Notes: generated by a model from the letters alone, not told the origin. Shown: positions 17,264 to 26,379, counted from the stretch's first letter. The stretch: DNA of 35,012 bases from an uncultured Gammaproteobacteria bacterium (GCA_913020715.1 CAJVZH010000016.1:1-35012); one strand, 5' to 3'. Numbers and translations: made by a program.

Positions 17264-18958
17264 ATGAAAAAGAAGTTTGACTACATTATTATCGGTGCTG
17301 GCTCGGCTGGTTGTGTGCTTGCTAATCGACTCAGTGAAAGTGGCGAGTACCAAGTTTTACTTTTAGAAACGGGTGGTAGCGATAAAAGTATTTTTATTCA
17401 AATGCCAACAGCGCTGTCTTATCCGATGAATACTGAAAAGTTTTGTTGGCAGTTTCACTCCCAGCCTGAGCCTTTTCTTGATAATCGTGAAATGCACTGC
17501 CCGAGAGGAAAGGTGTTGGGTGGATCTTCCTCTATTAATGGCATGGTGTATGTACGAGGGCACGCAAGGGATTATGATCAATGGCAGAACAAAGGCGCTG
17601 AAGGTTGGTCGTATGCTGACTGCTTGCCATACTTTAAGCGCAGCGAGTCTTGGCAGGGTGGTGAGAATGAATATCGCGGAGGAGGTGGTCCAGTAGCGAC
17701 TTGTGGTGGAAACAATATGAGCCTTAATCCGTTGTATCAAGCCTTTATAGAGGCAGGTCATGAGGCGGGCTACCCCAAAACAAATGATTACAATGGTGAG
17801 CAGCAAGAGGGGTTTGGTGCGATGCACATGACAGTGGACAAAGGGGTTAGGGCGTCCACTTCTAACGCATATCTAAAGCCCGCCCTAGAGAGAAAAAATC
17901 TCACCTTAATCACAGGCGCAGTTGTTGAGAAAGTGTTGTTAAAAGACAAGATTGCTGTGGGTGTTCGATACCGTAAAAAAGGCGTTGATACTGAGCTGCA
18001 TGCAAAAAAAGAGGTAATATTAAGTGCCGGCTCAGTTGGCTCGCCACAAATATTGCAATTATCGGGCATTGGCCCTAGACAGGTGCTGGAAGATGCCGGT
18101 GTGAAGTGCCAACATGAATTGTTAGGTGTTGGAGAAAATTTGCAAGACCATTTAGAGGTGTATTTTCAATATAAATGTAAAAAACCAATCACACTCAATG
18201 GTAAGTTAAATATATTCTCAAAGTTTTTTATTGGCGTACGTTGGGTTTTATCCAAAACAGGATTAGGTGCTACCAATCATTTTGAGTCTTGCGGCTTTAT
18301 TCGCTCCAGAGCGGGTATTGAATGGCCAAATATTCAGTACCATTTCCTACCAGCAGCAATGCGCTATGATGGTAATGCTGCCTTTTCAGGACACGGATAT
18401 CAGGTGCATGTGGGTCCAAACAAGCCAAGCAGTCGTGGCCGAGTTAAAATTATTAGTAGCGATCCAAGCGCTAAACCGAGCATATTGTTTAACTATATTG
18501 AGACTGAACAAGACAAGCAAGATTGGCGAGACTGTATTCGCTTAACGAGAGAAATTCTTTCTCAAAAAGCGTTAGAGGTATACAGCGATGGTGAAATTCA
18601 ACCGGGCAATGATGTTAATACTGACGCTGAGATTGACGCCTGGGTAAGGGCAAACGTAGAAAGCGCTTACCACGCCTCTTGCACTTGCAAGATGGGCGAC
18701 GACAATGACCCAATGGCTGTTGTTGACAGTAAAGGAAGGGTGCGAGGTATTGAGCAACTGAGGGTTGTGGACTCTTCTATTTTTCCAAGCACGCCCAATG
18801 GCAACCTGAACGGCCCCACTTTAATGGTGGCTGAGAAATTAGCAGATGCTATCTTGGATAACGAACCCCTTCCACAAAGTCATGCAAATGTCTGGATTTC
18901 TCCTGATTGGGAAAATACTCAACGCTCTGATTCTTTTAAACAAAAAAACCATCAGTAA
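17264..18958 (+). CDS. betA: Choline dehydrogenase
   Basis: A 564-residue GMC-family flavoprotein, the usual BetA length. FAD is bound by [16 protein letters not shown] at the N-terminus; [18 protein letters not shown] is the GMC signature; the active-site region [10 protein letters not shown] and the later [17 protein letters not shown] carry the catalytic His and Asn expected for choline oxidation. BetA is membrane-associated and oxidises choline to betaine aldehyde, passing electrons to the respiratory chain. It is the last gene of betIBA, 14 bp after betB. No BetT, ABC or other choline transporter gene adjoins it, which is unusual for such operons. A short inverted repeat follows the stop. 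Confidence 0.95.
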   Translation: MKKKFDYIIIGAGSAGCVLANRLSESGEYQVLLLETGGSDKSIFIQMPTALSYPMNTEKFCWQFHSQPEPFLDNREMHCPRGKVLGGSSSINGMVYVRGHARDYDQWQNKGAEGWSYADCLPYFKRSESWQGGENEYRGGGGPVATCGGNNMSLNPLYQAFIEAGHEAGYPKTNDYNGEQQEGFGAMHMTVDKGVRASTSNAYLKPALERKNLTLITGAVVEKVLLKDKIAVGVRYRKKGVDTELHAKKEVILSAGSVGSPQILQLSGIGPRQVLEDAGVKCQHELLGVGENLQDHLEVYFQYKCKKPITLNGKLNIFSKFFIGVRWVLSKTGLGATNHFESCGFIRSRAGIEWPNIQYHFLPAAMRYDGNAAFSGHGYQVHVGPNKPSSRGRVKIISSDPSAKPSILFNYIETEQDKQDWRDCIRLTREILSQKALEVYSDGEIQPGNDVNTDAEIDAWVRANVESAYHASCTCKMGDDNDPMAVVDSKGRVRGIEQLRVVDSSIFPSTPNGNLNGPTLMVAEKLADAILDNEPLPQSHANVWISPDWENTQRSDSFKQKNHQ

Positions 18959-18982
18959 GTGAGGTGAATCCAGAAACCTCAC
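18959..18982 (+). terminator. Possible weak hairpin after betA
   Basis: GTGAGGT and ACCTCAC form a perfect 7-bp stem with a 10-base loop directly after the betA stop. There is no T-run behind it, so it is at most a weak or Rho-assisted terminator or an mRNA 3' stabiliser for betIBA. Confidence 0.35.
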
Positions 18983-18986
18983 TCAG

Positions 18987-19133
18987 CTACTTATTGCTTT
19001 GATGAGTGGCAACTCTTCGGTCAAAAAGGATCAAGTGCGGCAATGCCAGAACAACAGAAAGAATAATTTGCCCGGCAGGCTCAAGTAATATAAACTCAGC
19101 CAACATTAACGCTGATTTAATTTCTTGGGGGGT
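18987..19133 (-). other. Possible remnant reading frame, hydrophobic C-terminus of unknown protein
   Basis: In the 177-bp gap between betA and the enolase-superfamily gene, the minus strand has an open frame ending in TAG at 18987-18989. It reads MLAEFILLEPAGQ, IILSVVLALPHLILF, then DRRVATHQSNK, i.e. one hydrophobic segment and a positively charged tail like the end of a membrane protein. There is no ribosome site before its only ATG (19106) and the frame is too short to be a usual gene. It may be a decayed fragment or chance; I do not recognise the family. Confidence 0.2.
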
Positions 19134-19135
19134 TT

Positions 19136-20332
19136 ATGAAGCTCAGCACGTTAGCCGTTCATATTGTTAGTACGCCACCACCTCACGTGGGAGGGATGTA
19201 TTGGATTATAGTAAGCCTTAAAACTGTTTGTGGTATTGAAGGGGTTGGGGAGGTTTATTCAGCCTCTTTTCATCCATCGGTGATGAAACAGGCCATCGAG
19301 GATGTTTTTGATCGTTATCTAAAAGACCATGATCCGCACCATGTGGAGCGCTTTTTTAGAGAGTGTTACTCCAGTGGCTTTACCCAGCGCACAGATCTCT
19401 CAATGATGGGTGTGTGTTCTGGGTTGGAAATGGCATGCTGGGATATTATTGGCAAATCTGCTAACAAACCTGTCTACGAATTAATTGGCGGCAAGGTGAA
19501 TGATAGGCTTCGTTCTTATACATACCTTTATCCTTTGAATAAAGCTGGCGAATACGATTATGAAGATATTGATGCTGCCGTTGAGTCCGCCCTAATGAAC
19601 AAAGAGAAAGGCTTTAGCGCCCTTAAATTTGACCCTGCTGGCGACTATAGTGTGTATTCAGGGCATCACCTGTCTTTGTCTAGATTGACGCATTGTGAGA
19701 ATTATTGTGCCAGCATACGAGAAGCTGTGGGTGATGATTGTGATTTGCTCATTGGCACTCACGGTCAAATGACACCTGCTTCTGCGATTCGTTTAGCTAA
19801 AAGGCTTGAACAGTTTGATCCTTTATGGTTTGAAGAGCCTGTGCCGCCTGGGCAATCTGAGGCCATGGCTCAAGTTGCACAAAACACCAGCATACCCGTT
19901 GCGACTGGAGAAAGATTAAGCACAAAATACGAGTTTTTTGACGTGCTGAAGCACAAAGCTGCGGCAATTATTCAAATGAATTTGGGTCGAGTTGGTGGCA
20001 TCTTGGAAGCAAAAAAAATTGCCGCTATCGCCGAAGTTCATTATGCCCAAATCGCCCCTCATCTTTATAATGGCCCCATTGGTGCGGCAGCGAGTATTCA
20101 ATTAGCCTGTGCAACCCCAAACTTTCTAATACAAGAGAGTATTGGTACCTGGGGTGGATTTCATGCAGAAATATTGAAAGAGCCTATAGAGTGGGATGAG
20201 GGCTGCATAATCCCATCAAATAAGCCCGGGTTAGGTGTTTCTTTGAATATGGATGTTGTTAACTTCCACTCTCCCTATAGTGGTAATAAGTTGCATTTGT
20301 CAATGAATTCCAAGCCTTATAGCCTGCAATAG
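19136..20332 (+). CDS. Enolase-superfamily (mandelate racemase/muconate lactonizing) enzyme
   Basis: A 398-residue protein with an N-terminal capping domain and a C-terminal barrel. Visible active-site blocks: ALKFD (Lys164), IGTHGQM (His209), WFEEP (Glu233), TGER (Glu259), IIQMNLGRVGG and HLYNGP (His309), which resembles the galactonate-dehydratase-like part of the superfamily. The first metal ligand, usually Asp at the strand end before His209, appears to be Gly/Thr here. These enzymes abstract a proton alpha to a carboxylate, giving dehydration or epimerisation. The substrate is unknown; neighbours (GMC oxidoreductase, OYE, Rieske oxygenase) suggest a dedicated catabolic route rather than sugar acids. 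The GGGGGG-rich ribosome site lies just before the ATG. Confidence 0.85.
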   Translation: MKLSTLAVHIVSTPPPHVGGMYWIIVSLKTVCGIEGVGEVYSASFHPSVMKQAIEDVFDRYLKDHDPHHVERFFRECYSSGFTQRTDLSMMGVCSGLEMACWDIIGKSANKPVYELIGGKVNDRLRSYTYLYPLNKAGEYDYEDIDAAVESALMNKEKGFSALKFDPAGDYSVYSGHHLSLSRLTHCENYCASIREAVGDDCDLLIGTHGQMTPASAIRLAKRLEQFDPLWFEEPVPPGQSEAMAQVAQNTSIPVATGERLSTKYEFFDVLKHKAAAIIQMNLGRVGGILEAKKIAAIAEVHYAQIAPHLYNGPIGAAASIQLACATPNFLIQESIGTWGGFHAEILKEPIEWDEGCIIPSNKPGLGVSLNMDVVNFHSPYSGNKLHLSMNSKPYSLQ

Positions 20333-20338
20333 CAAGAG

Positions 20339-21976
20339 GTGAGCTTGAAAAGAGTGTCCGAACAAAACACATTTGACTTCATCATTGTTGGCGCTGGTTC
20401 GGCGGGCTGCATACTGGCCAATCGGCTTAGTGAATGCTCAAAATTTAGCGTCTTACTCTTAGAAGATGGCGGTAGCAACAAAAGCCCGTGGATCAAGATA
20501 CCCGCCGGTTTTGCAAAAACATACTACAGTACAAAACACAACTATTGCTATTACACCGAGCCTCAGGCTCAAATGCTTAATAGAAAAATATATGCACCAA
20601 GAGGTAGGGGCCTTGGTGGTTCGGGTGCTATCAATGCCATGGTTTATGTCAGGGGTCACAGGGATGATTTTGATGACTGGCAAAAAGCAGGTGCAGCTGG
20701 CTGGGGTTTCGATGACGTTCTGCCTTACTTTAAAAAAATAGAGTCCCACCCACTCGGTGACAACTTCTATCATTCAACCAAGGGCAATATCGGCATAACC
20801 AATATGCAAAAAGAGGCGCACCCGATTTGTCAGAACTTTATTTCAGCCTGCGTTGAAAATGGTATGAGAATCAACCATGATTTTAACGGCGAGGAGATTT
20901 GTGGCGTTGGTATATATGAAGCCAATATTAGTAATGGACAGCGCTCATCGAGCGCCAGCACTTATTTAAATAAAGCTAAAAAAAGAAGAAACTTAGTGAT
21001 CAGAACCCATGTAAAGGTTAAACGAATTTTATTTCAAGACACTCAAGCAGTAGGCGTTAGCGCCAGCATAAAAGACCAACAAATTCGTTACTTTGCTAAC
21101 AAAGAAGTAATACTTGCAGCTGGCGCTATTGATTCGCCCAAACTATTACAATTGTCAGGTGTTGGCGAGGCTGACGATCTTAAAAAATTGGGTATTAATA
21201 TTGTTAAAAATCTGCCTTCTGTGGGGAAAAACTTGCAAGATCACGTTTGTTCAAGTTATATATTTGAAACAAGAGTTAAAACCTTAAATGATGACTTTAA
21301 AGGGTTTTACAAAAAAGCAAAACTGGGATTTCGGTACTTGATGACAAGAGGTGGCCCTTTGTCTATTAGTGTGAATCAAGCGGGTGGGTTTGTGAACACT
21401 AGATTAAATACTGCCAGACCTAATATTCAGCTTTACTTCAACCCATTGTCTTACCAATACGAGCCTAATGCCAGTGGCTTGGTGAAGCCGTTGCCGCATT
21501 CTGGGGTGATGCTCTCATACAGCCCCTGTAGGCCTAACAGTAGAGGTAGTGTTACTTTGTCAAGCAGTGATCATCGCAGTGCTGCACTCATTCAACCCAA
21601 TTATCTATCGAGTGATGATGATGTCATTGATATTATACAAGGCGCTAAATTTGTCGCCAAGCTCTCCCAATCGGTAGCTTTTAGAGGGGTTTTTACAGCC
21701 AGCGCTAGTAATAACTTGAGTGGTAAAAGTGACCTAGATTTATTGCAACAATTCAAAGAACGGGGTGGTTCTATTTATCACCTCTGTGGCACTTGCGCTA
21801 TTGGCCTAAATGACAAAAACAGTGTCGTGGGTGCCTCTCTTAAAGTTCATGGTTTAGAAAGTCTCAGAGTTGTTGATGCATCCGTGTTTCCCAATATTGT
21901 CTCGGGCAACATTAATGCGACGACGATGATGGTTGCCGAAAAAGGGGCTGATCACATTATTCGGGATTACAAATAA
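20339..21976 (+). CDS. Second GMC-family flavoprotein oxidoreductase (choline-dehydrogenase-like)
   Basis: A 545-residue GMC oxidoreductase paralogous to betA. It has IIVGAGSAGCILANRL near the N-terminus, LGGSGAINAMVYVRGH as GMC signature, and the C-terminal active-site blocks SIYHLCGTCAIG and GNINATTMMVAEKGAD. The sequence around the catalytic His differs from BetA ([10 protein letters not shown]), so choline is probably not the substrate; an alcohol generated in this gene cluster is likelier. The start is uncertain: GTG at 20339 is six bases after the preceding stop, with TTG at 20345 and GTG at 20354 as alternatives. It is packed between the enolase-superfamily gene and the OYE gene, indicating one operon. 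Confidence 0.87.
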   Translation: MSLKRVSEQNTFDFIIVGAGSAGCILANRLSECSKFSVLLLEDGGSNKSPWIKIPAGFAKTYYSTKHNYCYYTEPQAQMLNRKIYAPRGRGLGGSGAINAMVYVRGHRDDFDDWQKAGAAGWGFDDVLPYFKKIESHPLGDNFYHSTKGNIGITNMQKEAHPICQNFISACVENGMRINHDFNGEEICGVGIYEANISNGQRSSSASTYLNKAKKRRNLVIRTHVKVKRILFQDTQAVGVSASIKDQQIRYFANKEVILAAGAIDSPKLLQLSGVGEADDLKKLGINIVKNLPSVGKNLQDHVCSSYIFETRVKTLNDDFKGFYKKAKLGFRYLMTRGGPLSISVNQAGGFVNTRLNTARPNIQLYFNPLSYQYEPNASGLVKPLPHSGVMLSYSPCRPNSRGSVTLSSSDHRSAALIQPNYLSSDDDVIDIIQGAKFVAKLSQSVAFRGVFTASASNNLSGKSDLDLLQQFKERGGSIYHLCGTCAIGLNDKNSVVGASLKVHGLESLRVVDASVFPNIVSGNINATTMMVAEKGADHIIRDYK

Positions 21977-21992
21977 TCAAACTGGTTTATTG

Positions 21993-23255
21993 ATGAATCT
22001 TTTTACACCAACAGTGCTGGGTTCACTTGACTTAAAGCATAGAATTGTTCTGGCGCCAATGACACGTATCCGTGCTGATGAAAATACACTAGCACCAACC
22101 GCACTTACTGCGCTTTACTATAGTCAAAGAGCCAGCTCTGGTGGTTTTCTTATTAGTGAAGCGGTTCATATTTCTCCTGAAGCAACACCCGTATGGTCAA
22201 TATACCCTTCGGTTGCTGAGTTGGGTGGACAGGTGCCCGGTATTTGGACAGATGAACAGACCGATGCCTGGAGGACGGTTACCAGGGCAGTTCATCTTCG
22301 TGGCGGGCTGATTGCGTGTCAGTTGTTACATGCTGGTCGTGTGGCACAGCCTGAAATTGCTGAGCACCCCTTGGTAAAAGATAGCGGCTTGCCAACGCCC
22401 AGTGTATGCTCTTCAGCTACTCCAATACGCCAATCGGATGAAAAAGGTAATGACTATAACTGGGATCAGCAAGCAGTTACACCGAGAGCGCTCGAGAAGT
22501 GCGAAATAAAACGAATCTGTGAGGATTATCAACTTGCAGCCCAAAATGCGCTATCGGCAGGTTTTGATTTTGTGGAACTGCATGCCGCTCATGGTTATTT
22601 AATTGAGCAGTTTATGGCTGATGGGGTCAATAAAAGAGTCGATGAATATGGCGGTAGTATCTCAAACAGATGCCGAGTATTATTTGAAATTGTAGAGGCT
22701 TTGCTTGATGTAGTGGGCAATGACAGGTTGGGAGTGCGTTTATCGCCGGTTTCTTCTGGATCGTTCTGCACGCAGCAGTATTTTGGCGTCTCAGACTCGA
22801 GCCCTGAGACTCTTTACGAGTTTGCTGTTAAGGGTTTGAATCGCTATAAATTAGCGTATTTGTTACTAACCGAGCCTCGAGTAGATGGTCTTTCGGGTTA
22901 CGAGCAGGATTCACAAGCTTTGCTGCCATTGCAAAACACAAAATACCGCGAACTTTTTCAAGGCACTCTTATTGGTGCCGGAGGATTTAATCCAAAAAGT
23001 GCACAAGTGGCTATTGATAAAGGCGAGTATGATTTAATTGCTTTTGGTAGGTGGTTTTTGTCCAATCCCGACCTTGTAATGCGACTAAATAATGGCGCCG
23101 ACTTGAATGTTTATCATCGCGATACTTTCTATGGTGGTAATGAAAAAGGATATACCGATTATCCTGATATGCTGCGCTTGCAAGAGGGGTCTTGTTATGA
23201 ATATCGGCAGATCGCCCAAGAAACGATTGGCAGTAGATTAAAGACAATTTTGTGA
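21993..23255 (+). CDS. Old yellow enzyme (NADH:flavin oxidoreductase) family protein
   Basis: A 420-residue FMN-binding TIM-barrel enzyme of the NemA/XenB/OYE type. It begins NLFTPTVLGSLDLKHRIVL, has APMTR, the active-site pair in ELHAAHGYLIEQF, the FMN contacts GGSISNR and the phosphate site AFGRWFLSNPDL. The open frame extends 20 codons upstream into the GMC gene; ATG at 21993 restores the normal N-terminus. It is ~50 residues longer than typical single-domain OYEs because of a longer C-terminus and inserts, but lacks the FAD/Fe-S domain of dienoyl-CoA reductase or Stc4-type demethylases. OYEs reduce activated C=C bonds; the substrate is unknown. Confidence 0.89.
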   Translation: MNLFTPTVLGSLDLKHRIVLAPMTRIRADENTLAPTALTALYYSQRASSGGFLISEAVHISPEATPVWSIYPSVAELGGQVPGIWTDEQTDAWRTVTRAVHLRGGLIACQLLHAGRVAQPEIAEHPLVKDSGLPTPSVCSSATPIRQSDEKGNDYNWDQQAVTPRALEKCEIKRICEDYQLAAQNALSAGFDFVELHAAHGYLIEQFMADGVNKRVDEYGGSISNRCRVLFEIVEALLDVVGNDRLGVRLSPVSSGSFCTQQYFGVSDSSPETLYEFAVKGLNRYKLAYLLLTEPRVDGLSGYEQDSQALLPLQNTKYRELFQGTLIGAGGFNPKSAQVAIDKGEYDLIAFGRWFLSNPDLVMRLNNGADLNVYHRDTFYGGNEKGYTDYPDMLRLQEGSCYEYRQIAQETIGSRLKTIL

Positions 23256-23271
23256 AAATAGATTAAAAAGT

Positions 23272-24414
23272 ATGAGTGATTTCGAGACATTTCAAGAGCA
23301 GCTTAAACGTTGCAGGCGTGAGAATAATAAAGGTTATAGCCTTCCGTTTGTTAGCTACTGGGAAGATTCAATCTTCAAACAAGAGTTATTCTCAATATTT
23401 AACAAGCAGTGGGTTGGGCTTGGTCGATCAGACCGACTATTGGAGACTGGAGAATATGAGGCATTCGAACTTTATGGAAAAGCTTTATTTCTCATTCGTG
23501 ACAAAGAAAATGCACTAAGACTATTTGCCAACACCTGTAGACACAGGGGAGCAAAATTACTTGAAAATTCTGGTCAGTGTCAAGCGATTAGTTGCCCATT
23601 TCATGGTTGGACTTACGCACTAAACGGCAACCTTATTGCAGCAAAATTTATCGATGATGAGTCTGATTTTGATATTTGTGATTATCCTTTACACGAGTAT
23701 CGACTTGAGCAATACTGCGGCTTCCTTTTTGCTCACTTTGGCAACAACCCTTTAAAGCTTGTGAATCAGCTGGGCGATTTTAAAGACCTTCATCAGCCTT
23801 GGAATTTTAAGGACCTAGTAACAACTCGGCGTCGTACTTTTGAGGTGGGTTGTAACTGGAAGGCTTTTTTAGATGTTTTTAATGAGTATTATCATTTGAA
23901 TAGTGTCCATCCAAGTAGTATTGGCAATCTTTATCTTGACCCAGAAACAGCAGATATTACCGCAGGATGTTATGCGAGCCAGTTTGGTCGAACTTCTGGC
24001 ACTGGAGCGCTTCTTGAAAGTCAGCAAGTTAATGCGTTACCGGAGATGGTTGGCTTGGGTGAGTCATGGAGGCAAGGTACTCGATACAGCTGGATTTTCC
24101 CAAATATGACATTTGCTGCCGGTCAAGAGGCGTTGTGGATTTATGAAGCTAATCCTATTGACGCACAACGTTGTCAGGTGAGGCAAAGCATTTGTTTTCC
24201 AAGAAGTACCACGCTACTAAACGATTTTCCTGAAAAATCTCAAGCTTATTATCAACGGCTTGATGATGCAATGGCTGAAGATGTTGTAGCTTTAGAAAAC
24301 CAACAGCAAGGGCTGAAAAATTCGCCTCCGTTTCAGGGGAGATTTTGTCCTTTGATGGAGGCAAATGTTAGTTCTTTTTCTCTCTGGTACGCTGACCAAA
24401 TGTTGATGTGCTAG
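23272..24414 (+). CDS. Rieske non-heme iron oxygenase alpha subunit, choline/carnitine/betaine monooxygenase type
   Basis: A 380-residue oxygenase. The Rieske [2Fe-2S] ligands are Cys89, His91, Cys108 and His111 (TCRHRG and CPFHGW). The mononuclear iron site is His208 and His213 in NEYYHLNSVHP with Asp337 in AEDVVALENQQ. Segment order and length match enzymes such as GbcA, stachydrine demethylase Stc2 and carnitine oxygenase CntA, which hydroxylate an N-methyl or adjacent carbon of quaternary amines. Glycine betaine made by BetA/BetB is thus a plausible substrate. These oxygenases need a ferredoxin-reductase partner (for example GbcB), and none is encoded in the window. It starts 16 bp after the OYE gene. 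Confidence 0.88.
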   Translation: MSDFETFQEQLKRCRRENNKGYSLPFVSYWEDSIFKQELFSIFNKQWVGLGRSDRLLETGEYEAFELYGKALFLIRDKENALRLFANTCRHRGAKLLENSGQCQAISCPFHGWTYALNGNLIAAKFIDDESDFDICDYPLHEYRLEQYCGFLFAHFGNNPLKLVNQLGDFKDLHQPWNFKDLVTTRRRTFEVGCNWKAFLDVFNEYYHLNSVHPSSIGNLYLDPETADITAGCYASQFGRTSGTGALLESQQVNALPEMVGLGESWRQGTRYSWIFPNMTFAAGQEALWIYEANPIDAQRCQVRQSICFPRSTTLLNDFPEKSQAYYQRLDDAMAEDVVALENQQQGLKNSPPFQGRFCPLMEANVSSFSLWYADQMLMC

Positions 24415-24533
24415 CCTGTCATTTTTCATCGAATCATCAGGTATTCATTTTTCAAATGGCTCGACAAAGTTTTTTTGTTTTACTTGGCTTGTTGTTTCTT
24501 GTAATATTTTTCGATTTATTTATGGCTTAATTT

Positions 24534-24540
24534 AGGGGAG
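24534..24540 (+). promoter_or_regulatory. Ribosome binding site that fixes the start of the dehydrogenase gene
   Basis: AGGGGAG lies five bases before the ATG at 24546. The GTG at 24540, two codons upstream, overlaps this site and so is unlikely to be the start. Confidence 0.75.
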
Positions 24541-24545
24541 TGAAG

Positions 24546-25511
24546 ATGAAGATTGGGTTTATTGGTCTGGGTAATGCAGGCGGAAAACTTGCAGGAAGTT
24601 TGTTAAGAAATGGCTACGACCTAACTATTAGGGATCTCAATCCCAAATTTGTCGTTGATTTTGTAGCGCGAGGCGCAACAGAGGCAAGCTCACCCAAAGA
24701 GATGGCTATGTCGTGTGATATTATAATCACTTGCTTGCCTTCACCACAAGTGTGCTCACAGGTAATGGAGGCTGAAGATGGTGTTTTAGCTGGCATTAGC
24801 GAGGGCAAAATTTGGCTAGAAATGAGCACAACCGATGAGGCTGAAATAAGGCGCATTGGCGCTCTCGTTGAGGCAAAAGGTGCTTTCCCCGTTGATTGTC
24901 CGGTTTCGGGTGGTTGTCATAGGGCAGATACTGGAAATATTTCAATTTTTGCGGGCTGTACGCGCGAAACTTTTGAGCGTGCTTTGCCAATTTTAACCAC
25001 GATGGGTCGTCGAATTCTGCACACTGGCGAGCTGGGTTCAGCCTCTATTCTTAAGGTGGCGACCAATTATTTAGCGACAGTGAACCTTGTATCAGTCGCC
25101 GAAGCGTTGACAACAATGAAATTAATTGGCATGGACATGAATGTGACTTATGAAGCATTTAAAGCCTCTTCTGGCAATTCTTTTGTTCATGAAACGGAAT
25201 CGCAAGTGATACTCAACGGGTCTCGGGACATTAGTTTTACTATGGATCTTGTCTCCAAGGATGTGGGCATTTTTAACGAGCTGGCACAGCGAAAAGGCCT
25301 AGATTTGGAGGTCGCACCATTGGTTGTTGATATTTTCAAGGACGGTGAAAAGCGCTACGGTCCTCGCGAGTTGTCACCCAACATTATTAGGCGACTGGAA
25401 GAGGCTGCAAATGTTAAGGTTTTGGGTAGCGGCTTTCCTGCGGAGATGATCGACGACGAGCCTGAGGAGTCGGGTTATGAAGTGATTGTTAAAGGTCGCC
25501 AGGATTATTGA
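24546..25511 (+). CDS. Beta-hydroxyacid dehydrogenase (3-hydroxyisobutyrate dehydrogenase family)
   Basis: A 321-residue NAD(P)-dependent oxidoreductase. The N-terminal GFIGLGNAGGKLAGSLL is the Rossmann motif, CPVSGGCHRADTGNIS (119-133) the substrate-binding loop, and Lys170 with Asn174 (LKVATNYLA) the catalytic pair of this family. Members act on 3-hydroxyisobutyrate, tartronate semialdehyde, gamma-hydroxybutyrate, sulfolactaldehyde and similar compounds, and the sequence does not tell which. It is 131 bp after the Rieske gene, so it may have its own promoter, and is followed 16 bp later by a 2OG-Fe(II) oxygenase. It probably handles a hydroxyacid or semialdehyde from the same pathway. Confidence 0.87.
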   Translation: MKIGFIGLGNAGGKLAGSLLRNGYDLTIRDLNPKFVVDFVARGATEASSPKEMAMSCDIIITCLPSPQVCSQVMEAEDGVLAGISEGKIWLEMSTTDEAEIRRIGALVEAKGAFPVDCPVSGGCHRADTGNISIFAGCTRETFERALPILTTMGRRILHTGELGSASILKVATNYLATVNLVSVAEALTTMKLIGMDMNVTYEAFKASSGNSFVHETESQVILNGSRDISFTMDLVSKDVGIFNELAQRKGLDLEVAPLVVDIFKDGEKRYGPRELSPNIIRRLEEAANVKVLGSGFPAEMIDDEPEESGYEVIVKGRQDY

Positions 25512-25527
25512 GAATCTGGAGATAGCT

Positions 25528-26379
25528 ATGAAGCTTAGCGAAATCATTGATTTAAAAACATACCCAATAGATCAGCCACAAAGCAGCCAATATAAGGAGA
25601 TTGTCAGTAGTATAAAAGGCGGTCTCGATGAAGATGGCTGTGCTGTGCTTTCTAGTTTTTTAAGCGATAGTGGCCTTGATGCTTTAGTTAGTGAGGCTGA
25701 CGCCAGAAAATCCAAGGCATACTACGCCGAATCAAAACTCTGCAATATCTATCTTGCAGAGGGTAACCCAAATAAAGCGGACGATCACCCTCAAAATATT
25801 TTTATGGAACGCTCTAATGGCTTTATTACAGCGGATTTATTAGATGAGGGTACCTATGCCCATACTTTGTATTACTGGAGGCCATTGCGTGATTTTCTTG
25901 CTGCTTGTTTGGGTAAAAAGAAGCTCCACATATATGCTGACCCTGTCTCAAATATGATCATCAACCTGTGTAAGCCACAGCAAACCTTTAATTGGCATTT
26001 TGACACCAATGAGTTCACCATTACCTTCCTGCTAAAAGGTGCAGATTCAGGCGGTCATTTTGAGTATGTCCCTGGTTTAAGAAATAGAGATGATGAGTGC
26101 TTTGATGAGGTTAAAAAGGTGTTAAATGGAGATCGCTCCAGGGTTAAACGTCTCGACTTGAGAGAGGGTGACTTACAGTTTTTCCTGGGTCGTTACTCAT
26201 TGCATCAAGTGACGAACAATACCGGTTCTTCAGACCGCCTTCTGTTAATCCAATCATTCACCGAAATGCCCGGTGTTGTCGGTAATCCGTCTCGAGTGAA
26301 AGATTTGTATGGAAAAACCACCACGGCTCATAAAGAAAAAGTGAATGACAGATCAAGAGGCGATCAGCTACTGGATTAA
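25528..26379 (+). CDS. 2-oxoglutarate/Fe(II)-dependent oxygenase
   Basis: A 283-residue oxygenase distinct from PhyH. The iron triad is His157-x-Asp159 (NWHFDTNEF) and His226 (GRYSLHQVT), with Arg237 as the likely 2-oxoglutarate ligand; GADSGGHFEYVPGLR sits between them, as in small-molecule hydroxylases of this group. The open frame starts further upstream, but ATG at 25528, preceded by GGAGATAG, gives a clean N-terminus 16 bp after the dehydrogenase gene. The function is likely hydroxylation or oxidative cleavage of a small metabolite. It is the last gene of the plus-strand catabolic series. Confidence 0.82.
   Translation: MKLSEIIDLKTYPIDQPQSSQYKEIVSSIKGGLDEDGCAVLSSFLSDSGLDALVSEADARKSKAYYAESKLCNIYLAEGNPNKADDHPQNIFMERSNGFITADLLDEGTYAHTLYYWRPLRDFLAACLGKKKLHIYADPVSNMIINLCKPQQTFNWHFDTNEFTITFLLKGADSGGHFEYVPGLRNRDDECFDEVKKVLNGDRSRVKRLDLREGDLQFFLGRYSLHQVTNNTGSSDRLLLIQSFTEMPGVVGNPSRVKDLYGKTTTAHKEKVNDRSRGDQLLD

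Noticed and set aside
17363-17827. A 154-codon frame antisense to betA
   Set aside because: It lies wholly inside the strongly conserved betA coding sequence and shows no recognisable domain; a shadow frame.
21993-23255. Stc4-type N-methylproline demethylase
   Set aside because: The protein has only the FMN barrel and lacks the Fe-S and FAD domains expected in that enzyme.
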